The notes under the pieces: model-generated
Database searches by the model: none
What the model saw: the letters and a program-made list of their open reading frames with translations, nothing else
What the model was told of the DNA's origin: nothing
Assembly: GCF_001417775.1 (NCBI RefSeq)
Contig: NZ_BBZJ01000019.1
Location: 1-64,000 of the forward strand
DNA from: Streptomyces sp. TP-A0356
GTDB taxonomy: Bacteria; Actinomycetota; Actinomycetes; Streptomycetales; Streptomycetaceae
DNA: 64,000 nucleotides
Direction: 5' to 3'
Position numbers and translations under genes: made by a program
Shown here: piece after piece, positions 36,491 to 43,955 of the stretch
How the letters are laid out: each line of letters opens with the position of its first letter
Position numbering within the stretch: position 1 is the stretch's first letter

Positions 36491-37248
36491 GCCAGACCGT
36501 CGACCGGGCGCTGAGCATCCTGCCGCTGCTCGCCGAGGGACCCGCCGATCTCGGGCAGGTCGCCGACCGGCTCGGCGTGCACAAGTCCACCGCCCTGCGC
36601 CTGCTGCGCACCCTGCACGAGCACGGCCTGGTCTACCGCCAGTCCGACCAGCGCTACCGCCTCGGCGCCCGCCTCTTCGCCCTCGCCCAGCAGGCCGTCG
36701 AGAACCTGGACGTCCGCGAGATCGCCCACCCCCACCTCGTGCGCCTCAACGAGGAGTGCGGGCACACCGTCCACCTCGCGGTCCACGAGGAGAACGAGGT
36801 CCTCTACATCGACAAGGTGGACAGCCGCTACCCGGTACGGATGTACTCGCGGATCGGCAAGCCGGTGGCCATCACCGTCGCGGCCGTCGCGAAGCTCCTC
36901 CTGGCCGATCTGCCCGAGCCCGAGCGCCGCGCCGTCGCGGAGAGACTCGACTACCCCCTGTACACGGCCCGTTCGACGCCGAACGCCGCCGCCTTCCTGA
37001 AGGAGCTGGCGACCGTGCGCGAACAGGGCTGGGCCACCGACCTCGGCGGCCACGAGGAGTCCATCAACTGCGTCGCCGCCCCCATCCGCGGCGCCGATGG
37101 ACGGGTCGTCGCGGCCATGTCGGTCTCGGCGCCCAACGTCGTCGTCACCGCCGACGAACTCCTCACCCTGCTCCCGCTGGTGCGCCGTACCGCGGACGCC
37201 GTCACCCGGGAGTACTCCGGCAACACCCCAGCAAAGGACGCCGTATGA
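36487..37248 (+). CDS. IclR-family transcriptional regulator
   Basis: The protein has 253 residues. The N-terminal winged helix (5-62) has TVDRALSILPLLAEG and LGVHKSTALRLLRTLHEHGLV. The C-terminal GAF-like effector domain ends with EESINCVAAPIRGADGRVVAAMSVS, the usual IclR ligand site with its Cys. It is embedded in the operon between the kinase and RidA with four-base overlaps, so it is probably the cluster-specific regulator. Confidence 0.93.
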   Translation: MSQTVDRALSILPLLAEGPADLGQVADRLGVHKSTALRLLRTLHEHGLVYRQSDQRYRLGARLFALAQQAVENLDVREIAHPHLVRLNEECGHTVHLAVHEENEVLYIDKVDSRYPVRMYSRIGKPVAITVAAVAKLLLADLPEPERRAVAERLDYPLYTARSTPNAAAFLKELATVREQGWATDLGGHEESINCVAAPIRGADGRVVAAMSVSAPNVVVTADELLTLLPLVRRTADAVTREYSGNTPAKDAV

Positions 37249-37655
37249 CGGACAAGATCGCCCTGACCCCGAAGACCCACACCGCCCCGCCCGCCAAGTT
37301 CTCGCACGGCGTGAAGAAGGGCAACATCCTCCAGGTCGCCGGACAGGTCGGCTTCCTGCCCGCCGAGGAGGGCAAGCCGCCCACGCCGGCGGGCCCGACC
37401 CTGCGCGAGCAGACCCTCCAGACCCTCGCCAATGTGAAGGCGATCCTGGAGGAGGGCGGCGCCAGCTGGGACGACGTGATGATGATCCGCGTCTATCTGA
37501 CCGACGTGGACCACTTCGCCGAGATGAACGAGATCTACAACGCCTACTTCGAGGAGCAGGGTCTCACCCTGCCGTCCGCCGCCCGGACCACCGTCTACGT
37601 GGGTCTCCCGGCCGGCCTCCTCATCGAGATCGACGCGCTGGCCGTCCTCGGCTGA
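37245..37655 (+). CDS. RidA-family enamine/imine deaminase
   Basis: The 136-residue protein shows the YjgF/Rid fold: GNILQVAGQVGFLP, QTLQTLANVKAILEEGGASWDDVMMIRVYLTDV and the Arg in LPSAARTTVYVGLP that binds substrate carboxylate. RidA hydrolyses 2-aminoacrylate-type enamines released by PLP dehydratases, which fits the DSD1-like enzyme encoded opposite. The start overlaps the IclR stop (ATGA). Confidence 0.94.
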   Translation: MTDKIALTPKTHTAPPAKFSHGVKKGNILQVAGQVGFLPAEEGKPPTPAGPTLREQTLQTLANVKAILEEGGASWDDVMMIRVYLTDVDHFAEMNEIYNAYFEEQGLTLPSAARTTVYVGLPAGLLIEIDALAVLG

Positions 37656-37784
37656 CGCGACGTCGACCCGCACTTCCCGCACTCCGTACGCCGTCACGGC
37701 CCGGCGTCCTCCCGGGGCGCCGTGCCGCGATCCCCCCTGCCCGAAAGCTCCATGGAATTACGAGAAGCCAGAGGTCCTCCTGTC

Positions 37785-39266
37785 ATGCGCATGCTCCAAA
37801 TTGCGGCGACCGGCACGCCGGCGACCCCACCCCACACCGGCGGCCTGCTCACGCTCGTCCACGGCACGGCCGGTCTGCTCACCATCGCGGCGCTCGGTAT
37901 CGCGCTGCTCCTGGTCCTGATCATCAAGGTGAGACTGCAGCCCTTCGTGGCGCTGCTCGCGGTCTCCATAGCCGTCGGCCTCGGCGCGGGACTGTCGGTC
38001 ACCGAACTCTTCGGCACGGTCCAGCGCTCCGACGCCGTCTCCCTCATCGAGTCCGGCATGGGCGGCACCCTCGGCCATGTCGCCGTCATCATCGGCCTGG
38101 GCACGATGCTCGGCGCGGTCCTCGAAGTCTCCGGCGGCGCCGAGGTGTTGGCGTCGAGGCTGCTGGGACTGTTCGGCGAGGAGCGAGCCCCGCTCGCCAT
38201 GGGCCTGACCGGCCTGATCTTCGGCATCCCGGTCTTCTTCGACGTCGGCATCTTCGTGCTCGCGCCGATCGTGTACGCCGCCGCCAGGCGCGGTGGCAAG
38301 TCCATCCTGCTCTACTGCCTCCCGCTGCTCGCGGGCCTGTCCATGACTCATGCGTTCCTGCCGCCGCACCCCGGCCCGGTCGCCGCCGCCGGTCTGCTCA
38401 AGGTCGACCTCGGCATGGTCATCCTGATGGGCATCGTCTGCGGCATCCCGGCGGTCCTCGCCGCGTGGGCCTGGTCGGCGTGGATCGGCAAGCGGATCTT
38501 CGTGCCCGTACCGCAGGACATGGTCGAGGCGGCCGAGGAGGCGAAGGCGGCGCTCGCGCAGGAGCAGCGGGCGGCCGGTGTGACCCCGACGGAGAAGCCG
38601 GTGCCGCTCGCCACGGTCCTCACGATCATCGGTACGCCACTGGTCCTGATCCTCCTGGCCACCTTCTCGTCGATCGCCTTCGGCCCCTCGACGGGACGGT
38701 CGGTGATCGAGTTCTTCGGCCACCCCTTCGTGGCGCTGACGATCGCGCTGCTGCTGGCGTACTACCTGCTCGGCATCCGCCGCGGCTGGTCCCGCGCGTC
38801 CCTGGAGACGGTGTCCACCGCATCCCTCAAGCCCGTCGGCAACATCCTGCTGGTGGTCGGTGCGGGCGGGGTCTTCGGCGCGGTCCTCAAGGGCAGCGGG
38901 GTCGCGCAGGCCCTCTCCGACACCTTCCACGGCGTCGGTCTGCCGGTGATCGCGCTGGCGTACCTGATCTCGCTCGTCCTGCGTGTGGCCCAGGGCTCGG
39001 CGACGGTCGCGATCGTCACGACGGCGGGCATCGTTGCGCCCCTGCTGTCGGACAGCCACCACTCGGGGGCGTTCGCGGCCCTGGTCATCATGGCCGTCTC
39101 GGCCGGCTCGATCTTCGCCTCGCACGTCAACGACGGGGGCTTCTGGATGGTGGCGAAGTACTTCGGGATCACCGAACGGGACACGCTGCGGACGTGGACC
39201 GTGCTGGAGTCGGTGCTGTCCGTGGCCGGATTCGCGGTGGCCGCCCTGGTGAGCGTGTTCGTCTGA
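37785..39266 (+). CDS. GntP-family gluconate-type permease
   Basis: The 493-residue membrane protein has about 12-14 helices and no signal peptide. Family blocks include GMGGTLGHVAVIIGLGTMLG, GIPVFFDVGIFVLAPI, THAFLPPHPGPVAAA and SGSIFASHVNDGGFWM-like ends. GntP proteins import sugar acids with protons. In this operon it probably imports a hexonate such as N-acetylglucosaminate (inference). ATG 37785 is preceded by GAGG; the 129-base gap after RidA may contain its own promoter. Confidence 0.93.
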   Translation: MRMLQIAATGTPATPPHTGGLLTLVHGTAGLLTIAALGIALLLVLIIKVRLQPFVALLAVSIAVGLGAGLSVTELFGTVQRSDAVSLIESGMGGTLGHVAVIIGLGTMLGAVLEVSGGAEVLASRLLGLFGEERAPLAMGLTGLIFGIPVFFDVGIFVLAPIVYAAARRGGKSILLYCLPLLAGLSMTHAFLPPHPGPVAAAGLLKVDLGMVILMGIVCGIPAVLAAWAWSAWIGKRIFVPVPQDMVEAAEEAKAALAQEQRAAGVTPTEKPVPLATVLTIIGTPLVLILLATFSSIAFGPSTGRSVIEFFGHPFVALTIALLLAYYLLGIRRGWSRASLETVSTASLKPVGNILLVVGAGGVFGAVLKGSGVAQALSDTFHGVGLPVIALAYLISLVLRVAQGSATVAIVTTAGIVAPLLSDSHHSGAFAALVIMAVSAGSIFASHVNDGGFWMVAKYFGITERDTLRTWTVLESVLSVAGFAVAALVSVFV

Positions 39267-39305
39267 CGGAGTTCGTATGACTCTGAACGGAGTTCGTATA
39301 ACGAA
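39266..39305. promoter_or_regulatory. 21-bp-phased direct repeat with 13-bp palindrome after gntP
   Basis: ACGGAGTTCGTAT occurs at 39266 and 39287, 21 bases apart. The second copy runs into TTCGT-ATA-ACGAA (39293-39305), a perfect inverted repeat. This lies upstream of the 39354 gene. CATACT at 39342 could be its -10, which would make the GTG at 39354 leaderless. Confidence 0.5.
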
Positions 39306-39353
39306 GTCGGGGCTGGCTGTGTCCGGCACAGGATCTTGCACCATACTGCCCGC

Positions 39354-39932
39354 GTGGAGCAGCGCATAGGTACGAGCAGCCAGCCCCTGGACGGCGCCGG
39401 AGTCGACCCCGCCTTCATCCCCGGGCTCACCTCAACCGTGTCCGGCGAACCGGAGGATGCCGAGCCGGGGGACGCCGAGCCGATCGAGCCCCGGGACGCG
39501 GTCCCGGCCGGGGAAGCGGCGGAAGCCCGGGAAGCCGAGGAAGGGGCCCCCGAGGAGCTCCTGGTCGAAGAGGCCTCCACGGTGGATGCCTCCACCGAAG
39601 AGGAGGAGGCGCCCGATGGCCCCGTCTTCGAGGCCGCGGACCGCCGTGCACGGATCGTCGCCGACCACAGCGGCGTACGTCTGCGCCTGGACGACCAGGA
39701 GTGCGAGTTCAGCTGGGACGAGATCGGGGCCGTGGAGACCGAGACCGCGCGCTTCGGGAAGCGGTTCACGGTGACCGTGCACACCCCGGAGCGCCGCTGG
39801 TACCCCATCGAGATCGAGGCCGACTCCCGTTCCCGCTTCCAGGAGTGGGAGACCCGGCTCGACGAGGTCCTCGACGCCTACTTCGAGGACGGGGAGCACG
39901 AACTCCCCACCCCCGAGAAGGACGGCGACTGA
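39354..39932 (+). CDS. Acidic hypothetical protein with PH-like C-terminal domain
   Basis: The protein has 192 residues. Residues 1-90 are a disordered Glu/Ala/Pro-rich stretch. The C-terminal ~100 residues (ARIVADHSGVRLRLDDQECEFSWDEIGAVETETARFGKRFTVTV in outline) look like a small beta-barrel PH-type domain. No signal or membrane helix. It seems a conserved streptomycete protein of unknown role. GTG 39354 is used; GTG/ATG codons further upstream lack a ribosome site. Confidence 0.75.
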   Translation: MEQRIGTSSQPLDGAGVDPAFIPGLTSTVSGEPEDAEPGDAEPIEPRDAVPAGEAAEAREAEEGAPEELLVEEASTVDASTEEEEAPDGPVFEAADRRARIVADHSGVRLRLDDQECEFSWDEIGAVETETARFGKRFTVTVHTPERRWYPIEIEADSRSRFQEWETRLDEVLDAYFEDGEHELPTPEKDGD

Positions 39933-39983
39933 CGTAGCGGCATCGTCCGCCGCGCGGGGTGCCGCCCTCACCGGGAACGCCGA

Positions 39984-40026
39984 GCGGCTGCCGACGCGCC
40001 TTCTGGCGAGGCGTGGCGGCAGCCGC
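39984..40026. terminator. Hairpin between convergent 39354 gene and chitinase gene
   Basis: GCGGCTGCCG (39984-39993) pairs perfectly with CGGCAGCCGC (40017-40026). The interior ACGCGCC/GGCGTGG pairs with a bulge. Confidence 0.6.
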
Positions 40027-40044
40027 GTACGGGATGGGTGAGGG

Positions 40045-41745
40045 TTACGGCAGCGCGTGCACGTGCGGACCCACCGCGTTCGACCAGGCGTTGCCCGACG
40101 TCGCGTCCCAGTTCGTCGACCACGTCATCGCGCCCCGGAGGTCCGGGTACGTCTTCGACGGCTTGAAGGAGCCGCAGCCCGTGGCCTTCGTCAGGCAGTC
40201 CAGGGCGTTGTTCACCACCGAGGGGGCGACATAGCCGCTGCCCGCCGCGCTCGTCGAGGCCGGGACGCCCAGGCCCACCTGGGAGGGGGACAGACCGCCC
40301 TCCAACTGGATGCAGGCCAGGGCCGTCAGGAAGTCCACCGAGCCCTGGCTGTAGACCTTGCCGTCACAGCCCAGCATCGAACCGCTGTTGTAGTACTGGG
40401 TGTTGACGACCGTCAGGATGTCCTTGATGTTCAGCGCCGTCTGGAAGTAGGCGTTCGACGTCGACTGCATGTCGATCGTCTGCGGGGCCATGGTGATCAC
40501 CAGGGAGGAGCCCGCCTTCGACGACAGCTGCCTCAGCGCCTGCGGCATGTACGTCGCGTTCAGCCCGTTCTTCAGGTCGATGTCCACCCCGTCGAAGCCG
40601 TACGTCTGCATCAGCGAGTACACCGAGTTGGCGAAGTTCGTCGCCGACGCCGCGTCGCTCACCGACACCGTGCCGTTCTGGCCGCCGACCGAGACGATGA
40701 CCTTCTTGCCCGCCGCCTGCTTCGCCTTGATGTCCGCCTTGAACTGGTCCGCCGTGTAGCCGCCCAGCCCGGAGGAGTCCAGGGTGAAGGACACCGCGCC
40801 CGGCGTGCTCGTCGCGTCCGCGAACGCCACCGCGATGATGTCGTACTGCGACGGGACGTCCGCGATCTTCTGGACCTTCGCGCCGTTGTTGAAGTTCTGC
40901 CAGTAGCCGGTCACCGCGTGCCTGGGGAGAACACCGCCTCCGCCGCCGCCGGTGGCCGCCGTCGTGGCCGTCACCGCCGCCGACTTCGCCGACTCGCCCG
41001 CCGCGTTCGTCGCCGTCACCTGGAAGGAGTACGACGTCGAGGGCGACAGACCCGTCACCGTCGCCGAGGTGCCCGTTGTCGTGGCCACGTTCGTACCGCT
41101 GCGGTACACGTTGTAGCCCGTCGCGCCCGACACCGCGTTCCACGACAGGGAGACGGACGAGGACGTCGTGGACGAGACCGACACGCCCGCCGGAGCCGCA
41201 GGCACGATCGGGCCCGGGTCGCCGCCTCCGCCGCCGTCCGGGCCGTACACCGACACGTCGTCCGCGTAGTACGCCGCCTGCCCGTACCAGCCGTGCAGAT
41301 AGACCGTCACCGACGTCGTCGCCGCACCGGTCGTGAACGTCGTGGTGAGCTGCTTCCACGTGGTCGAGTCCGGTGTCCACGTCGACACGTCCGTCGTGCC
41401 CGTGCCCGTCGCGCCCAGGTAGGCGTACCCGCCCTGCACCCACGCGCTCAGCGTGTACGTCGAGTTGGGCCTGACCGCGACCGTCTGGGTGCACTGGGCG
41501 TTGTCCTGCCCCGCCGGCGTCGCCTTCAGCGCGGCCGCGCCGCCGTGCACCGGGGACGACACCGTCGTACCGCTGCCCGCCGAACAGGTCCAGTTGCTCA
41601 GGCCCGACTCGAAGCCGGGGTTCTTGGCGTTGTTCACGTCCGCGGCCGCCGCCTGGCCGGCGGCCAGGAAGGAGAGGGCGAGCGCGGCGACGGCGGCCCC
41701 GGCCAGGGTTCGTCTGCGACGGGGCATGCCTGGTACGCGGTCCAC
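40045..41745 (-). CDS. Secreted family 18 chitinase with CBM and FnIII domains; catalytic Glu replaced by Lys
   Basis: The protein has 566 residues from GTG 41745, which has GGAGG five bases upstream (internal ATG 41727 is weaker). Order: signal peptide to about residue 35 (AAGQAAAA), a CBM-like beta domain about 36-170, a fibronectin III domain about 185-275, and a GH18 barrel to the end. The barrel has VIVSVGGQNG and TMAPQTIDMQ as in streptomycete chitinases. The signature DxxDxDxE reads DGVDIDLK: codon 40570-40572 is AAG, so residue 392 is Lys where the acid/base Glu should be. Every other part looks intact. It may now act as a chitin-binding lectin, be newly inactivated, or reflect a base-call error. 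A dre operator lies upstream. Confidence 0.9.
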   Translation of the reverse strand: MDRVPGMPRRRRTLAGAAVAALALSFLAAGQAAAADVNNAKNPGFESGLSNWTCSAGSGTTVSSPVHGGAAALKATPAGQDNAQCTQTVAVRPNSTYTLSAWVQGGYAYLGATGTGTTDVSTWTPDSTTWKQLTTTFTTGAATTSVTVYLHGWYGQAAYYADDVSVYGPDGGGGGDPGPIVPAAPAGVSVSSTTSSSVSLSWNAVSGATGYNVYRSGTNVATTTGTSATVTGLSPSTSYSFQVTATNAAGESAKSAAVTATTAATGGGGGGVLPRHAVTGYWQNFNNGAKVQKIADVPSQYDIIAVAFADATSTPGAVSFTLDSSGLGGYTADQFKADIKAKQAAGKKVIVSVGGQNGTVSVSDAASATNFANSVYSLMQTYGFDGVDIDLKNGLNATYMPQALRQLSSKAGSSLVITMAPQTIDMQSTSNAYFQTALNIKDILTVVNTQYYNSGSMLGCDGKVYSQGSVDFLTALACIQLEGGLSPSQVGLGVPASTSAAGSGYVAPSVVNNALDCLTKATGCGSFKPSKTYPDLRGAMTWSTNWDATSGNAWSNAVGPHVHALP

Positions 41746-41755
41746 TTGGGCCTCC

Positions 41756-41859
41756 GAGGAGAGGGGAGAGGAGGAAGAGGGGGGGAGACGAGGAAGGGGG
41801 AAGAGGGGAGAGGGGGAAGGGGGGAGAGGGGGAGAGGGGGAAGGAGGAGAGGGGGAAGG
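41756..41859. repeat. 104-base polypurine tract in the chitinase leader
   Basis: The plus strand from 41756 to 41859 is G/A only except for one C at 41789, built from GGGGGAGA-like units. In the mRNA this is a long C/U tract just 11 bases upstream of the chitinase start, partly next to its GGAGG ribosome site. Confidence 0.95.
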
Positions 41860-41898
41860 CAGGAGGGCAGCGCGGAACGCGCCACCGCCTGCGGAACG

Positions 41899-41927
41899 AA
41901 TTTGGTCCAGACCAATCCGGATGTCAA
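41899..41927 (-). promoter_or_regulatory. Chitinase promoter overlapped by DasR-responsive element (dre)
   Basis: On the minus strand TTGACA (41922-41927) and CAAATT (41899-41904) are spaced 17 bases. TTTGGTCCAGACCAAT (41901-41916) overlaps the -10 and spacer. It matches the known dre consensus AGTGGTCTAGACCACT in its whole TGGTC-AGACCA core. DasR (GlcNAc-sensing GntR repressor) binding here would repress transcription until chitin breakdown products appear. Confidence 0.85.
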
Positions 41928-42154
41928 GACCTCTGGCGACGTCAACACCCCTGCGACCATGCCGAGTTGGGGTATATGCGCCTACGCTGTGTCGATCATG
42001 CCGCACCTTCAGTGAGATGATCTTCCGGATTCGGTGTTGAGTGGGGCACGCCGTGGATATGGTGCTGGTGCAGGACGATGCCATTGGACGTCACAGGGGC
42101 CAACTGAGGCGGTGGTCGACCACCCCGCCGCAGTGAACGGGGTGGTGTGCAGCC

Positions 42155-43018
42155 GTGCCGATCGCGATATGCGTGACCAGTCCCGGCCTGGTGCTCCCGC
42201 CGCTCGACCGGCAGACCCCGCCCGTCGCCGTCCAGCCCCAGCCCACGCTGGAACAGTCCCTGAACGGCATGCACGCGCTCGTCGAGCAGTACGGATACGT
42301 CATCGCCCTGCACTCCGGCTCCGTTGACGACCCGGCGGTCCAGCGGCTGCACACCGTCCGCTCCGTCCTGGAGAGCGACCGCATCGCGCTGCTCGGCATC
42401 GACCTGCCTCCGCTCGGACTCGCCCTGCTCGCCCAGCAGTTGCGCCAGCTGTCCGTCTGCGACTTCAGCCCGGGGGTACTGGCGTCGTCGGCGCGTCTGC
42501 TCGCCCACTACATCTACGCCGGTGCCCTCCTCGGCTCCGTCGCCCGGCTCGACCGTGTCCCCGTCCCGCTCACGTCCCACGCCAAGTCATGGGTGCCGAG
42601 CGCCCAGTTCGCCGTACTCGCCCATCCGCGGCCGCAACTCGTACGGGTCGGGCAGGAGGAGTTACCGGGCCCCGAGTTCCGCACCCGGATGCTCGTCGCC
42701 GCCGGGCAGCCGCCCTCGGACTGGGTGACCGCCTCTCTCGCGCCGGCCTGGCGCGTGCAGGGCGTCGCGACCGTGCCCCTGCCGGAGGAATCCGCGCGCT
42801 GGTGGGGCACCGACCGGCTCGTCGAGTTCGCGGCCGGCCTGCCCGACGTGTCCGTGCTCTACCAGCTCGTCTCCTCCGTACGACGCGTGCTCTGCCACTG
42901 GTGCGGCCTCGAACTCATCGGTGACCGCTGCGGGTTCTGCGCCGCACCCCTGCCACCACCCCCCGAACAGGAGCCGGTCACCGCCGCCGCCCGCGCACTG
43001 CCCCGAGGCGGCACCTAA
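42155..43018 (+). CDS. Hypothetical protein opening the Tad locus, with zinc ribbon and TTA codon
   Basis: The protein has 287 residues from GTG 42155. It has no signal peptide. Most is a helical/mixed domain of unknown type. A C-terminal zinc ribbon is visible (CHWCGLELIGDRCGFC, two CxxC pairs), followed by a Pro-rich tail. Codon 170 (42662-42664) is TTA, the rare leucine codon read only by the bldA tRNA in Streptomyces. The gene precedes the pilus genes on the same strand across a repeat-filled gap. Confidence 0.75.
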   Translation: MPIAICVTSPGLVLPPLDRQTPPVAVQPQPTLEQSLNGMHALVEQYGYVIALHSGSVDDPAVQRLHTVRSVLESDRIALLGIDLPPLGLALLAQQLRQLSVCDFSPGVLASSARLLAHYIYAGALLGSVARLDRVPVPLTSHAKSWVPSAQFAVLAHPRPQLVRVGQEELPGPEFRTRMLVAAGQPPSDWVTASLAPAWRVQGVATVPLPEESARWWGTDRLVEFAAGLPDVSVLYQLVSSVRRVLCHWCGLELIGDRCGFCAAPLPPPPEQEPVTAAARALPRGGT

Positions 43019-43040
43019 GCCCCGTACACACAACTCCACA

Positions 43041-43150
43041 GCCGCCCGCTCGCCCGACCGCCCGCTAGACCACCCGCTCGCCCGCTAGACCACCCGCCCG
43101 ACCGCCCGCCCGACCGCCCGACCGCCCGACCGCCCGACCGCCCGACCCGC
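43041..43150. repeat. GC-rich tandem repeats before the CpaB-like gene
   Basis: Two copies of CGCCCGCTAGACCACC precede about six 8-bp units of CGACCGCC type (43100-43148). They fill most of the 163-base gap between the TTA-containing gene and the cpaB-like gene. Confidence 0.85.
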
Positions 43151-43181
43151 CGTCCCCCGCTCCGATCGAGGTTGTCCGCGC

Positions 43182-43895
43182 ATGAACTCACGCCAGCGCC
43201 GCGGCGTCATTCTGATGGTCCTCTCGGCCCTGTGCGCCGTCGGCGCCTTCGCCGGAGTGCTGTCGGTGATCCGGGACGTGAACTCGAAGGTCGGCCCGGA
43301 GGTCACGGCGTACCGGCTCAAGAGCGACATCGCACCCTACAAGGAGCTCACGGCGGACCAGTTCGAGCAGATCTCGATGCCCAGGCGCTGGCTGTCCGAG
43401 ACCGCCGTCACCAGCCTCTCGCAGATCCGCGGCAAGATCGCCGTGACCAGGCTGCAGAAGGGGTCACTGCTCCAGAACGACATGGTCGTCGACCGGCCCG
43501 CACTCCAGCCCGGCCAGCAGGAGATCGCGATCATGATCGACGCGTCGACCGGTGTCGCGGGCAAGATCGACCCCGGTTCGAGGGTGAACATCTACGCCAC
43601 CTTCAAGGCCGCGAACGACAAGAGCAAGGACGAGTCCAAGGTCATCGTGACCAACGCCCGCGTCCTCGACGTCGGCAAGCTCACCGCCCTCGATCCCAGC
43701 CAGTCCAGCGACCAGCGTCGGACCAGCGCCGCCGAGGCCGTCCCGATCACCTTCGCGCTCGACACGGCGGACGCCCAACGCGTCGCGTACGCCGAGTCGT
43801 TCGCCACACACGTCCGGCTCGCGCTGGTCGCGGGCGGCTCCCAGACCTCGGTCGCGCCGGGCGACCGTACCTACACCCTCGACCAGGACAAGTAG
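43182..43895 (+). CDS. Flp pilus assembly protein CpaB/RcpC-like (SAF domain)
   Basis: The protein has 237 residues. One N-terminal membrane helix (9-30) is followed by an extracytoplasmic SAF/CpaB domain with LTADQFEQISMPRRWL and GSLLQNDMVVDRPALQPGQQEIAI, then PGSRVNIYATF. In diderms this protein works with the secretin; a monoderm has none, so it may bind the wall instead. It is the first recognisable Tad component here. Confidence 0.88.
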   Translation: MNSRQRRGVILMVLSALCAVGAFAGVLSVIRDVNSKVGPEVTAYRLKSDIAPYKELTADQFEQISMPRRWLSETAVTSLSQIRGKIAVTRLQKGSLLQNDMVVDRPALQPGQQEIAIMIDASTGVAGKIDPGSRVNIYATFKAANDKSKDESKVIVTNARVLDVGKLTALDPSQSSDQRRTSAAEAVPITFALDTADAQRVAYAESFATHVRLALVAGGSQTSVAPGDRTYTLDQDK

Positions 43896-43955
43896 GAGGC
43901 CGCGCATGAGGTCCGTCCCGGCCCCCAGCGGGCCCGTCCCCACGGGGCGGTGCCG

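Noticed and set aside
43041..43150. CRISPR-like repeat in the gap before the CpaB gene
   Set aside because: The 8-bp units are directly adjacent with no unique spacers; this is a simple GC tandem repeat.
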